Source: an uncultured Burkholderiales bacterium
Lineage (GTDB): Bacteria; Pseudomonadota; Gammaproteobacteria; Burkholderiales; Burkholderiaceae
DNA length: 31,227 bases
Assembly: GCA_946480465.1 (NCBI GenBank)
Contig: CAMLJY010000066.1
Coordinates: 1 to 31,227 of the forward strand
Direction of reading: 5' to 3'
Part shown: positions 7,120 to 14,596 of the stretch, piece after piece
Position numbering within the stretch: position 1 is the stretch's first letter
Layout of the letters: each line of letters begins with the position of its first letter
Made by a program: the position numbers and the translations under genes
The notes under the pieces: model-generated
Databases searched by the model: none
What the model was told of the DNA's origin: nothing
What the model saw: only the letters and a program-made list of their open reading frames with translations

Positions 7120-8670
7120 TCAGCCGCTGCCCTTGCGGCCGTACGTGAACTCCGCGCGCGACTTCCCGTCCTGGCCGAGGCTGACCGTCAGCACGGTCGA
7201 GTGGTCGAGCATGTGCTGGTAGCGGGCGATGGTTTGCCAGGGCGTGGTGTCGCCGATCAGTTCGCGGCACAGGCGCAGTGCGTCGTCGACCTGGAAGGTG
7301 TCGAGTCCGGCCAGCGCGGCGGGGCGCGCCATGTCCAGCTCGCCGCTCGACAGCGACAGGTCCTTCTGGGCATGCAGGTGCAGCGCGCCACCGATCAACT
7401 CGTCCTTTTCCAGTCCAAGCTCCCCGCGCTGGTAGGCCTGGCCCAGTTCGCGCCAGGCGTCGGGATGGTCCAGCTCGCAGGCGCGGCGCAGCAGTGCCAG
7501 CCGTGCCTGGCCGTCGGCCTGGCGGGCATCACGCAATGCCTGTTCGGCCTGCGGGCGGTCGCGCAGGGGATCCCATCCGCCGGCCAGCCGGCGGGCCAGG
7601 CGCTCGATGGGACCGGCGAGGCCGCCGCCGCGGTTGGCCGAGGCGCGCCGCATCCAGCGCAGCGCGTCCGGCGGGTCCAGCGGCCAGCCGTCGCGGCCGC
7701 TGAGCAGCCCTTCGGCGACGCGGCGCTGCGCTTGGGCGTCGGCCCGCGTGGCCGCCAGCAGCAGGTAGCGCCGGTAGGCATCGGGCTCTTCGGGCCAGGG
7801 CGGTGAGCCGCGCGACGTGGCATGCGGCGCGAATGCGAAGACCAGGCGCCAGAGGGCAACGGCGTCACCATCCGCGGCCGCCTCGCGCAGCAGCCACCAG
7901 TCCTCGGCGCTGTAGCTGGCCGGCTCCCCTGATCGAGGGACGCCGGCGCGACGCGCTTTCGTGGCCGCCACTTCGGCGTCGATCGCCGGCAACAGCGCGG
8001 GTGCCGCCCGCAGCCGGTCGCGCAGCGCGGCCTGGCGCTCGCGCCATTCGGCGGGCCAGGCCTTCAAGGTGTCCAGCCGCTGGCGGAGCCGCACCTCGTC
8101 GCGCGCCGCGGCCATCTGCATCAGGGCGCCGGCCAGCATCAGGTGGCGCGGCATGCCCAGCCCTTCCGCGAAACAGCGGCCCAGATCGTGCAATGCGCAG
8201 CGATCGCCCTGTGACGCGGCTTCGCGCAGCTGCTTGACGGCCGCGGCCCAGTTCGATGCGCGCCAGGCGGCTTCGGCGCCTTCGGCGTTCAAGGGCTTCT
8301 TGCCCTGGGGCAGGCTGCGGCCATCGGCCAGGTGATGCTCGCCGCTTTGCAGGTCGTAGACGTTCAGCCCGAGCCGGCGCGCCTGCACGACGGCGTGCTG
8401 GTACGCGGCCTCGAAGTGGTGGCCGTGCGTGTTCACCCCCAGGTTCTCCGTCGGGCCGCCTTGCTCGGGGCCGTCCCAGGCGTCGTACTCGCCGAAGCCA
8501 TCGCCGTCCGGCGGAAACCGTTCGAACAGTGCCTGCACGAATGCGCCGAAGCGCCGGTTGGGCACCTTGGGCGCGGCCTGCTGCCTGGCCAGCATGGCGT
8601 TGGCGGCGGGGCCGTCGGCAGGCGCGGGTGCGCCGGCGGGCGATTCCCAAACGGTGAGCAGGTAGGTCAT
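7120..8670 (-). CDS. Sel1/TPR-like repeat protein
   Basis: The 516-residue product lacks a signal peptide. An N-terminal region (1-125) with FPPDGDGFGEYDAWDGPEQG and LNVYDLQSGEHHLADGR is followed by Ala/Leu/Arg-rich helical repeats. Sel1-like units can be seen at AVKQLREAASQGDRCALHDL (with GRCFAEGLG), YLLLAATRADAQAQRRVAEG and RRACELDHPDAWRELGQAYQ. Sel1 repeats usually mediate protein-protein contacts. The last 50 residues do not resemble repeats. The ATG at 8670 has no Shine-Dalgarno sequence but a TATACA hexamer 10 bases upstream. Function unknown; it stands between two regulators without an operon partner. Confidence 0.65.
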   Translation of the reverse strand: MTYLLTVWESPAGAPAPADGPAANAMLARQQAAPKVPNRRFGAFVQALFERFPPDGDGFGEYDAWDGPEQGGPTENLGVNTHGHHFEAAYQHAVVQARRLGLNVYDLQSGEHHLADGRSLPQGKKPLNAEGAEAAWRASNWAAAVKQLREAASQGDRCALHDLGRCFAEGLGMPRHLMLAGALMQMAAARDEVRLRQRLDTLKAWPAEWRERQAALRDRLRAAPALLPAIDAEVAATKARRAGVPRSGEPASYSAEDWWLLREAAADGDAVALWRLVFAFAPHATSRGSPPWPEEPDAYRRYLLLAATRADAQAQRRVAEGLLSGRDGWPLDPPDALRWMRRASANRGGGLAGPIERLARRLAGGWDPLRDRPQAEQALRDARQADGQARLALLRRACELDHPDAWRELGQAYQRGELGLEKDELIGGALHLHAQKDLSLSSGELDMARPAALAGLDTFQVDDALRLCRELIGDTTPWQTIARYQHMLDHSTVLTVSLGQDGKSRAEFTYGRKGSG

Positions 8671-8680
8671 GGCGGGCGAA

Positions 8681-8686
8681 TGTATA
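8681..8686 (-). promoter_or_regulatory. -10-like hexamer before Sel1-like gene
   Basis: TATACA on the minus strand lies 10 bases before the ATG at 8670, which lacks a Shine-Dalgarno sequence. It would give an mRNA with a leader of only a few bases. Confidence 0.35.
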
Positions 8687-8707
8687 CGGCGGGAGAGCCG
8701 GCGGGCC

Positions 8708-8731
8708 GGAGGGGCGGGAGGGGCGGGAGGG
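8708..8731. repeat. 9-bp tandem repeat, about 2.7 units
   Basis: GGAGGGGCG is repeated twice in full plus a partial third copy, in the gap between the Sel1-like gene and the AraC gene that ends at 8852. Confidence 0.75.
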
Positions 8732-8851
8732 ATCGCGGCACCGCCCGCTGGGCACGGCGGCTGCGCCGTGTGCTACGGGATGCTGCTGCGCGAAGTGAGC
8801 GGCCAGCTGCAAGCCCGAGGGGCGGGCAGTCTGGCAGGTGCCCGGTGGCCG

Positions 8852-9697
8852 TTACTGGGCCAGCAGCGCCGTGCTGAACTGCCCCGGCGTGATCCCGAAC
8901 GCCGCCTTGAAGCGCTTGGTCAGGTGGCTCTGGTCCACGTAGCCCACCGCGGCGGCCACCTGGGCCGCGGGTTCGCCCTGCAGCAGCAGGCGGCGCGCTT
9001 CGCGCAGGCGGGCGCGGGTCATGTAGGCGTGCGGCGGCATGCCCACTTCCTTCGTGAACAGGCGCAGCAGCGCAAAGCGGCTGATGCCGCATCGTTCGGC
9101 CAGCGCGGACAGCGAGGGGTCGGCGGCGTAGTGCTCGTCGAGGTAGCGGCAGGCAAAGCGCACCAGGGCGGTGTCGCGGCCGGTGCGGTTGCCGCGAGCC
9201 GGCGGCGGCGTGGCCGCATGGCGCTGCAGCAGCGCGCGCACCAGGTGCAGCAGCCGGGTTTCCAGCTCCAGCGCGTCCAGTCCTTCCGGCGCTTCGGTGC
9301 GGTGGTTGAAGTGGCTCAGCGCGGCGGCCAGTTCGGGGTCGCGCACCACCGGCGCACGGAACAGCGGCAGTGCGGCCGGCAGGTCGGCCTCGCGCAGCGC
9401 CTCGGCGATCAGCGCGGGCTCGATGTAGACCATGCGGTAGCGGTAGCCGGTGCCGGCGGACCGGCCGTCGTGCAGGTCGTCGGGGTTGACGAGGATCAGC
9501 GAGCCCGGCGTGGTGATGCGCTGCCCGCCGCGGCAGTGGAAGGTCTGGCGGCCCTGTTCGATGGTGCCGATGGCGTATTCGTCGTGCGTGTGGCGGCTGT
9601 AGCTGTGGTGGACGAAGCTGGCCTTGAAGAAGCTGGTGCCGGCCAGGCCGGGCACGCGCCAGAAGTCGCTGCGTTCGGCATCGTCGTCATGCGTCAT
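8852..9697 (-). CDS. AraC-family regulator of the azlCD operon
   Basis: The 281-residue product has an N-terminal cupin-type AraC binding domain (HHSYSRHTHDEYAIGTIEQG, ITTPGSLILVNPDDLHDG) and a C-terminal double helix-turn-helix: SLSALAERCGISRFALLRLF and AAQVAAAVGYVDQSHLTKRF, closing with FGITPGQF. This is the layout of the AraC regulators often linked to AzlCD exporters. The ATG at 9697 overlaps the TGA of azlD as ATGA, showing translational coupling; an in-frame ATG at 9706 is less likely. It is the third gene of an azlC-azlD-araC operon, so it may sense the exported amino acid (inference). Confidence 0.88.
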   Translation of the reverse strand: MTHDDDAERSDFWRVPGLAGTSFFKASFVHHSYSRHTHDEYAIGTIEQGRQTFHCRGGQRITTPGSLILVNPDDLHDGRSAGTGYRYRMVYIEPALIAEALREADLPAALPLFRAPVVRDPELAAALSHFNHRTEAPEGLDALELETRLLHLVRALLQRHAATPPPARGNRTGRDTALVRFACRYLDEHYAADPSLSALAERCGISRFALLRLFTKEVGMPPHAYMTRARLREARRLLLQGEPAAQVAAAVGYVDQSHLTKRFKAAFGITPGQFSTALLAQ

Positions 9698-9993
9698 GCC
9701 AGCCATTGTCGGCCGGCGACGACGGCGGCCACGCCGATGGCCATGGCCACCGGCAGGCTGCGCGTGACGGCCATCGCGGTGATGGTGGCGGCGGCGGCGA
9801 AGGCTTGCGCGGGGCCGCCCTGCGCCACAGCGGGCGCGACCAGCGCGGCCATCACGCAGGCGGGCATCTGGCGCAGCGCGCGTGCCACGGCGCCCTGCTG
9901 CCGCAGGCGGCGCGCCAGGGCCAGGCCGCCGGCCCGCAGGCCCCAGGTCACGCCTGCCATCGCCAGGATGGCCAGCACGGCGTCGGTTCTCAT
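9694..9993 (-). CDS. azlD: AzlD-family branched-chain amino acid exporter subunit
   Basis: The 99-residue product has three to four hydrophobic segments (AVLAILAMAGVTWGLRAGG, MPACVMAALVAPAVA, AFAAAATITAMAVTRSLPVA, MAIGVAAVVAG), the size and profile of AzlD/YgaH small subunits. With AzlC it forms an inner-membrane exporter of branched-chain or related amino acids. Its ATG overlaps the stop of azlC (ATGA at 9993-9990) and its own stop overlaps the AraC start in the same way. Family assignment rests on size, topology and the azlC neighbour. Confidence 0.85.
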   Translation of the reverse strand: MRTDAVLAILAMAGVTWGLRAGGLALARRLRQQGAVARALRQMPACVMAALVAPAVAQGGPAQAFAAAATITAMAVTRSLPVAMAIGVAAVVAGRQWLA

Positions 9994-10799
9994 CGGGCGG
10001 TCCTTCCATCGCCGCGGGGCATGATCGCCGCGGCAAGAGCAGCTTGCCCTTCGGAATGCCCGGTTGGAACGCTCTCCGCGCTGGGCGCCGGCTCGTCGTC
10101 GGCGCTGGTCCACGCGCCCACCAGGCTGCCGGACAGGCCGCCCACAACGATGTACCAGGCGCCGGGCAGCAGGGCCTGCGCCAGCAGGGCCGCGCCCGCG
10201 GCGGTGGCCCACGGCAGGACGCTGCCGCGGCCGCTCCACATGCCCGTCAGCAGCGCGAGGAAGCTGGCGGTGAACGCGAAGTCCAGGCCCCAGCGCGCGG
10301 GCTCGCCGATCAGCGCGCCGGCGAGGCGGCCCACCGCGCACGAGGCCACCCAGCTGGCGTAGATCACCATGCCGCTGCCCAGCAGCAGGCCCACGCTGCC
10401 GCGGCCGCGCGCCAGGTCGGCGCTGGCCAGGGCCCAGTTCTCGTCGCTGATCAGGAAGGCCTTGGCCCAGGGCCAGCGCGGACGTTCGCGCTGGAAGAGC
10501 GGCAGCATGGTGGCGCTCATCAGCACGAAGCGCAGGTTCACCGCCAGCGTGGCCGCCACGATGGCCGGCAGGGGCAGCGCGGAGGCCGCGTTCCACAAGG
10601 GCAGCACGACGAACTGCGCCGCACCGGCGAAGACCAGCGCGCTCATCAGCACGCTTTCCGCGGGGCTCAGGCCGGCCTGGCCGGCCAGCGTGCCCCAGAC
10701 CAGGCCGAAGGCGGCGACGCTGAGGGCCAGCGGCAGGCTGCGGCGCAGGCCTTCGCGGAACTCAGTGGAAATGGGAAGGATCGTGGACAGGGCCGCCAT
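9990..10799 (-). CDS. azlC: AzlC-family amino acid exporter, large subunit
   Basis: The 269-residue product is a multi-pass membrane protein with the AzlC pattern: REGLRRSLPLALSVAAFGLV, GTLAGQAGLSPAESVLMSAL, FAGAAQFVVLPL, NLRFVLMSATMLP and AFLISDENWALA. The last block (SDE) is typical of the family. It is the large subunit of the AzlCD exporter (E. coli relative YgaZ). The start at 10799 (MAALSTILP) fits the family length; a more upstream in-frame ATG would add about 50 charged residues and run into the divergent gene. It heads the azlC-azlD-araC operon. A palindrome at 10856-10871 lies upstream. Confidence 0.9.
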   Translation of the reverse strand: MAALSTILPISTEFREGLRRSLPLALSVAAFGLVWGTLAGQAGLSPAESVLMSALVFAGAAQFVVLPLWNAASALPLPAIVAATLAVNLRFVLMSATMLPLFQRERPRWPWAKAFLISDENWALASADLARGRGSVGLLLGSGMVIYASWVASCAVGRLAGALIGEPARWGLDFAFTASFLALLTGMWSGRGSVLPWATAAGAALLAQALLPGAWYIVVGGLSGSLVGAWTSADDEPAPSAESVPTGHSEGQAALAAAIMPRGDGRTAR

Positions 10800-10855
10800 G
10801 CGCAGATGGTGGTGCGCACGGTGGCGGTGGGCTTGTAAATCCGTGCGGGCAGGCG

Positions 10856-10871
10856 ATTGCGCAGGCGCAAT
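10856..10871. promoter_or_regulatory. Palindrome ATTGCG-CAGG-CGCAAT, candidate operator
   Basis: A perfect 6-4-6 inverted repeat in the divergent region between azlC (start 10799, minus) and the repeat-protein gene (start 10934, plus). It is well placed to control either gene. Binding protein unknown. Confidence 0.4.
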
Positions 10872-10933
10872 GGCCGTGGTCCGTGGCGCGGCTACCGTGG
10901 TGGCGCGTGGCAAATCGCGCAGAGGATCCGACG

Positions 10934-11389
10934 ATGAAAAAGCCTTCTTCATGGGCCATGCTGACGCTGCTCGGCGCGCTGGCCAGCCCCCTGCCCGGCC
11001 TGGCGCAGACCAGCCCGCGACCGTCCGAACCGGGCCTCACGCGGGCGCAGGTCAAGATGGAACGGGCCGAGTTCCTGAAGTCGCACCGCTGGGACCCGGC
11101 AAGCGACACCTGGGTGCTCCGGCCCGGCTTCGAGCCGCCCGAAGGCACGAAGACGCGTGCGCAGATCAAGGCCGAGCGCGATGAATTCCTGAGCAAGCAC
11201 CGGTGGGACGAGGCCCAGGGCGATTGGGTGCCTCGCGCCGGCGCCCCGCGGGTGATGTCGTCGTTGTCGCGCGCACAGGTCAAGGCCGAGACGGTGCAGT
11301 TCATGAAGACGCACCGGTGGGACGAGGCCAAGGAGGAATGGGTGGACCGGCTGGCGCCCAGGAAGCGCAAGCAGGTCGCCAGTCCCTGA
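10934..11389 (+). CDS. Secreted protein with three RAQxKxE...HRWD repeats
   Basis: The 151-residue product has a signal peptide (MKKPSSWAMLTLLGALASPL, cut near GLAQ) and three repeats of about 36 residues. Each reads [TS]RAQ[VI]K.E...F[LM]...HRWD.A...WV, starting near residues 36, 74 and 111. The repeats are separated by short Pro/Gly linkers and the tail is basic. The RAQVKAE core recalls the short DUF4148-type secreted proteins of Burkholderiales, but HRWD is distinct. Predicted periplasmic or extracellular; function unknown. The AGAGGA ribosome site supports the start. Confidence 0.7.
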   Translation: MKKPSSWAMLTLLGALASPLPGLAQTSPRPSEPGLTRAQVKMERAEFLKSHRWDPASDTWVLRPGFEPPEGTKTRAQIKAERDEFLSKHRWDEAQGDWVPRAGAPRVMSSLSRAQVKAETVQFMKTHRWDEAKEEWVDRLAPRKRKQVASP

Positions 11390-11424
11390 GCCGCGCAGGC
11401 TCCCAGGGTCAGCGCTCGCGGCTC
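11388..11424. terminator. Stem-loop between convergent genes
   Basis: GAGCCGCG (11388-11395) pairs with CGCGGCTC (11417-11424) across a 21-base loop, just after the stop of the repeat-protein gene. There is no T-tract, so Rho-independent function is uncertain. Confidence 0.3.
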
Positions 11425-11503
11425 GGACCGCCCGAGCGCAGGCGCTGCAACGAGTCGCGTCTCTCGCGCTGCCGAGTTCCCGTTCGCCCCCGTTCGCCCA
11501 CGG

Positions 11504-12424
11504 TCAGCCCCAGCTGTTCGAAGGCACCGCCCCTGGCGCGAACATCCCCTGCGGCCCGAAGTGGAACATGCGCGAGCGGTCGCGCACGTAGTCGTGGCCG
11601 GTCTTGGCGAGCACGGCGCGGTTGCGGGTTTCGTACCAGCGCTGCACGGTCACCGCGTCGGACAGCACCACGAAGGTCCAGTCGGGGAAGGCGACGGTGA
11701 TGGGTTCGTCGCCGTGCCAGGCGAACTGGGCCTCGGCGCCGTGTTGCACCATGTCGGCGCCGATCAGCTGGTTCAGCACGGTGCGGATGCGCTCGTATTC
11801 GACGTTAGAAAGCAGCGGCGTGAAGTTCTTGACGCCGAACAGCTGGCCCTCGTTGCGGCGGTTGTCGGTCTCGCTGCCGGGCACGATGACGTCCTTCAGG
11901 TCGTAGTCGCCGTGGATGTAGGCCCATTCCATGCCGGCGCGGCTGAGCTGCAGGCAGCCGTAGTGCCTGGACGCGGGGTCGACGTCGACGCGCCAGCGCC
12001 ATTCGGCCGAACAGGCGGCGGTGCGGCCCACGCCCCAGGGCGCCCAGGTTTCCGGCTTCAGCGGGTCGCCCGCGGCCGGCATGCTGCCGGCCAGGTAGTG
12101 CATGCCGTCCTGCCAGGCGTGCATCGCCTTGTCGAACTTGGCGGGCTTGTAGGCCGCCGGGTGCATGCCGGGGTGCACGACCAGGCCGGCGATGGTGTAG
12201 CTCTGGCTGACCATGCGACCGCCGACTGACCGGGTGACCGGCGGCGGGTTGAAGTCGGCGGTCTTGGCCTTCACCAGCGCCGGCTTGGGGTAGTAGCCGT
12301 GCTGGCCGACGTAGCGCAGCGAGTCCTCGTTCGTGTGGCGCACCAGCAGGATCACCTTGTAGTCGCGCGCGACCATCAGGAATTTCTGCAGGTCCTTCGC
12401 GCGCATGCCGGTGCCGATGCCCAT
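11504..12424 (-). CDS. Edema factor/CyaA/ExoY-family nucleotidyl cyclase homologue
   Basis: The 306-residue product matches the catalytic core of the anthrax edema factor (EF)/CyaA/ExoY cyclase toxins in order and spacing. VRHTN (28-32) matches the FRPVN block with its catalytic Arg. K47, K52 and K54 have the 0/+5/+7 spacing of EF Lys346, His351 and Lys353, with Lys replacing His, as I recall is also so in ExoY. HGDYDL (171-176) supplies the metal-binding DxD (D173, D175; EF Asp491/493). VQHGAE (226-231) matches VNHGTE with the conserved His. ITVAFPDWTFVVL and the QRWYE end follow as in EF. The EF Asn583 position is Phe234 and the Glu588 position is Asp239, so activity is uncertain. No signal peptide, secretion domain or chaperone gene is visible. 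A GGAGAA ribosome site supports the start. Confidence 0.68.
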   Translation of the reverse strand: MGIGTGMRAKDLQKFLMVARDYKVILLVRHTNEDSLRYVGQHGYYPKPALVKAKTADFNPPPVTRSVGGRMVSQSYTIAGLVVHPGMHPAAYKPAKFDKAMHAWQDGMHYLAGSMPAAGDPLKPETWAPWGVGRTAACSAEWRWRVDVDPASRHYGCLQLSRAGMEWAYIHGDYDLKDVIVPGSETDNRRNEGQLFGVKNFTPLLSNVEYERIRTVLNQLIGADMVQHGAEAQFAWHGDEPITVAFPDWTFVVLSDAVTVQRWYETRNRAVLAKTGHDYVRDRSRMFHFGPQGMFAPGAVPSNSWG

Positions 12425-12589
12425 GGCCGCTTCTCCAGTAATGCTTGGACAGCGCCGAGTGTGGGCAAGGGCAGGCCGATGCGAAGCGGCCGAAAGTCAT
12501 TGCGCCGGCCATCAGGCCCGCCCGGGCGTGAAAGGCTTGGCGCGGGGGCGCCTTCGGGGTGGCTGCGGGAGGACTGCCGCCGCAGTCGG

Positions 12590-13489
12590 TCACAGCCCGG
12601 GAATGAGCGAGCGGTGCGCCGCCGCGCCCGCCATCGCGCCGTCACCCACGGCGACGGCCACGTTGCCGAAAGGCCGGGCGGCGTCGCCGCAGGCGAAGAC
12701 GCCTTCCACCGTGGTCTCCAGCATCGGTCCGCGCTGGATCACCGGGCCGATGGGGCCGGTCTCAAGGGCGCAGCCCAGCTGCTCGGCGATGGGGCTGGCC
12801 ATGCGGGTGGCGGTGGCGGTGAAGAGGCCGTCGGTCTCGATGCGCCGGCCGTCCTGCAGTTCGACGGCGGCGTGGCCGGCCAGCCGAGCGATGCGGCCGG
12901 GCACAAGCGCCACGCCGCGTGCGGCCAGTGCCTCGCGCTGTGCCTCGTCCGGCTGGAAGGCGTCGTTGAGGAACAGCGTCACCGCGCCCCAGTCCGGCAG
13001 CATCAGCGCGTGGTGCATCGCCATCGCGCTCCAGGCCAGCACGCCGATGCGGCCGCGGTCCAGTTCGTAGCCGTGGCAGTAGGGGCAGTGGAAGACGCTG
13101 CGGCCCCAGCGTTCGGCCAGTCCGGGCAGCGGTGGAAGCTCGTCGGACACGCCGGTGGCCAGCACCAGGCGGCGCGCGTGCAGCGTGGCGGCCGGCGTGC
13201 TGACGGCGAAGCCGCGGCCGCCGGCGTCGCGCGCGGCGGCGGTTGCCGTGTCCTGCAGCCAGCGCACGCCGGGGTAGGCCAGCAGTTGCGCGCGGGCATC
13301 GTTCGCTATTTCATCGGGTGAGCGGCCATCTTGGCCGAGGAAGCCGTGGGACGTGGCGGCGAAGCGGTTGCGCCGCAGGCCGGCATCGATGACGGCAATC
13401 TGCCGCCGGGCTCGCGCCAGCTGCAGCGCGGCCGACAGGCCGGCATAGCTGCCGCCGACGACGATGGCGTCAAGTGTCGTGGTGCTCAT
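12590..13489 (-). CDS. Thioredoxin-reductase-like FAD/NAD(P)H oxidoreductase
   Basis: The 299-residue product has the FAD-binding [12 protein letters not shown] at residues 10-21, a redox CPYC pair (C135, C138) in HCPYCHGYE, an ATG block at 111-113, and the second FAD motif GVFACGDAA near 269. This is the thioredoxin-reductase-like flavoprotein layout. The NADPH-binding loop is altered ([16 protein letters not shown] replaces the usual GxGxxA), so the electron donor and partner are uncertain. Its ATG lies 20 bases inside the end of the Rrf2 gene, so the two are co-transcribed and probably respond together to a redox or electrophile signal. Confidence 0.88.
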   Translation of the reverse strand: MSTTTLDAIVVGGSYAGLSAALQLARARRQIAVIDAGLRRNRFAATSHGFLGQDGRSPDEIANDARAQLLAYPGVRWLQDTATAAARDAGGRGFAVSTPAATLHARRLVLATGVSDELPPLPGLAERWGRSVFHCPYCHGYELDRGRIGVLAWSAMAMHHALMLPDWGAVTLFLNDAFQPDEAQREALAARGVALVPGRIARLAGHAAVELQDGRRIETDGLFTATATRMASPIAEQLGCALETGPIGPVIQRGPMLETTVEGVFACGDAARPFGNVAVAVGDGAMAGAAAHRSLIPGL

Positions 13490-13940
13490 GGTGGAGGTCC
13501 TCGGGATGGTGGCCGCGCTCGGCGAGGCGGCGGTGGAAATCGGCCGACAGCTCGGCCAGCGTCACCGCGTGCAGGCGCTTCAGCAGCAGCGCTTCGGCCT
13601 CGCGGTAGGCGCCGTCCAGTGCGTGGTTGACCGCCTGCTCGACCAGGCAGGCCGGGTGCTCTTCGCGGTGGCCCACGGCCAGCAGCGCGGGCGCGCCCAG
13701 CGCCTCGTGGACGTCGCCCAGCGTCAGCCGCTGCAGTGACACGCCCAGCACCCAGCCGCCGCCATGGCCCTTGGCTGAGGCGACGAAGCCGGCGGCGCGC
13801 AGCCCGGCCATGAGCCGGCGCATCACGACAGGGTTGGTCTGCATGCTGCGCGCCAACTGCTCCGAGGTGACGGGGCCCTCGGCCTCGGCCAGGTGCAGCA
13901 GGGCGTGCAGGACGCCCGACAGGCGGCTGTCCTTTGTCAT
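13470..13940 (-). CDS. Rrf2-family transcriptional regulator
   Basis: The 156-residue product has the Rrf2 winged helix: [20 protein letters not shown], then [20 protein letters not shown], and the wing [20 protein letters not shown]. Classical iron-sulfur Rrf2 proteins carry three cysteines; this one has only C98 ([11 protein letters not shown]), so it more likely senses thiol or electrophile state, as YwnA/CymR-like members do (inference). The C-terminus is His-rich. It precedes and overlaps the flavoprotein gene. A perfect inverted repeat covers its own start and presumed -10 region, indicating autorepression. Confidence 0.88.
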   Translation of the reverse strand: MTKDSRLSGVLHALLHLAEAEGPVTSEQLARSMQTNPVVMRRLMAGLRAAGFVASAKGHGGGWVLGVSLQRLTLGDVHEALGAPALLAVGHREEHPACLVEQAVNHALDGAYREAEALLLKRLHAVTLAELSADFHRRLAERGHHPEDLHHEHHDT

Positions 13941-13962
13941 GCAACATTATGAATTGCATGAC
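13936..13962. promoter_or_regulatory. Rrf2 operator: 9-9-9 perfect inverted repeat
   Basis: GTCATGCAA and TTGCATGAC form a perfect 9-bp inverted repeat with a 9-base AT-rich spacer. It overlaps the ATG of the Rrf2 gene (13940) and a CATAAT hexamer on the minus strand (13951-13946), so binding would block transcription. Size and symmetry fit a dimeric Rrf2 protein. Confidence 0.75.
13946..13951 (-). promoter_or_regulatory. -10-like CATAAT within the Rrf2 operator
   Basis: CATAAT on the minus strand ends five bases before the ATG at 13940. The gene has no Shine-Dalgarno sequence, so a leaderless mRNA is likely. Confidence 0.4.
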
Positions 13963-14106
13963 TTGCGAAACGTCCCGGCCGGCCTCCATCGTCCCTGCGG
14001 TGGGCAGGGGTTTGCGGCGGGATCGCCGGCGCGTGGCAGGGCAAGCCCGGGTTGTGCGGCCCGGGTCGCTATCGTCAGAATGACGCGTCACCACCGCCGT
14101 TCCGCC

Positions 14107-14526
14107 ATGCGCCAATCACAAACCACGCTTCGCTGCCGCACCGCCGGCCGCGGCTTGTTGGAGATCACCCGCGAGGTGGCCGGCTGGGTGAGCGCCTCCG
14201 GCATCCAGGCCGGCCTGCTCACCGTCTTCATCCGCCACACCTCGGCCAGCCTGCTGATCCAGGAGAACGCCGACCCCGAGGTGGCCGCGGACCTGGAACG
14301 CTTCCTGTCGCGGCTGGTGCGCGATGGCGACGGGCTGTTCAGGCACCGCAGCGAAGGCCCGGACGACATGCCGGCCCACGTGCGCAGCGCGCTGGGGCAG
14401 ACGCAGCTGTCGATCCCGGTGGCCGAGGGGGCGCTGGTGCTGGGCACCTGGCAGGGCCTGTACGTGCACGAGCACCGGCACCACGGCCACACGCGGCAGG
14501 TGGTGCTGCATTTGATGGGCGAGTGA
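14107..14526 (+). CDS. yjbQ: YjbQ/UPF0047 family protein
   Basis: The 139-residue product is a full-length YjbQ. It shows TRGLLEITREV-like strands at the N-terminus (GRGLLEITREVAGWV), the signature FIRHTSASLLIQENADPEV (41-59, with conserved H44), and the C-terminal GTWQGLYVHEHRHHGHTRQV. E. coli YjbQ has weak thiamine phosphate synthase activity; the true role is not settled. The ATG at 14107 has no clear ribosome site. It diverges from the Rrf2 gene. A motif resembling the GATAAC-N9-ACGCGTC element (GCTATC-N9-ACGCGTC at 14068-14089) lies just upstream. Confidence 0.9.
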   Translation: MRQSQTTLRCRTAGRGLLEITREVAGWVSASGIQAGLLTVFIRHTSASLLIQENADPEVAADLERFLSRLVRDGDGLFRHRSEGPDDMPAHVRSALGQTQLSIPVAEGALVLGTWQGLYVHEHRHHGHTRQVVLHLMGE

Positions 14527-14538
14527 GGCGCGGGCCTC
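14525..14538 (+). terminator. Short GC hairpin after yjbQ
   Basis: GAGGC-GCGG-GCCTC begins at the yjbQ stop codon. The stem is only five pairs with no T-tract, so this is a weak terminator candidate. Confidence 0.2.
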
Positions 14539-14596
14539 GCGGCCAGCGTGCCCTGGACCACGCGGGCTCGCCTGCTCGGCAGGCCGGCGTCGCCGA

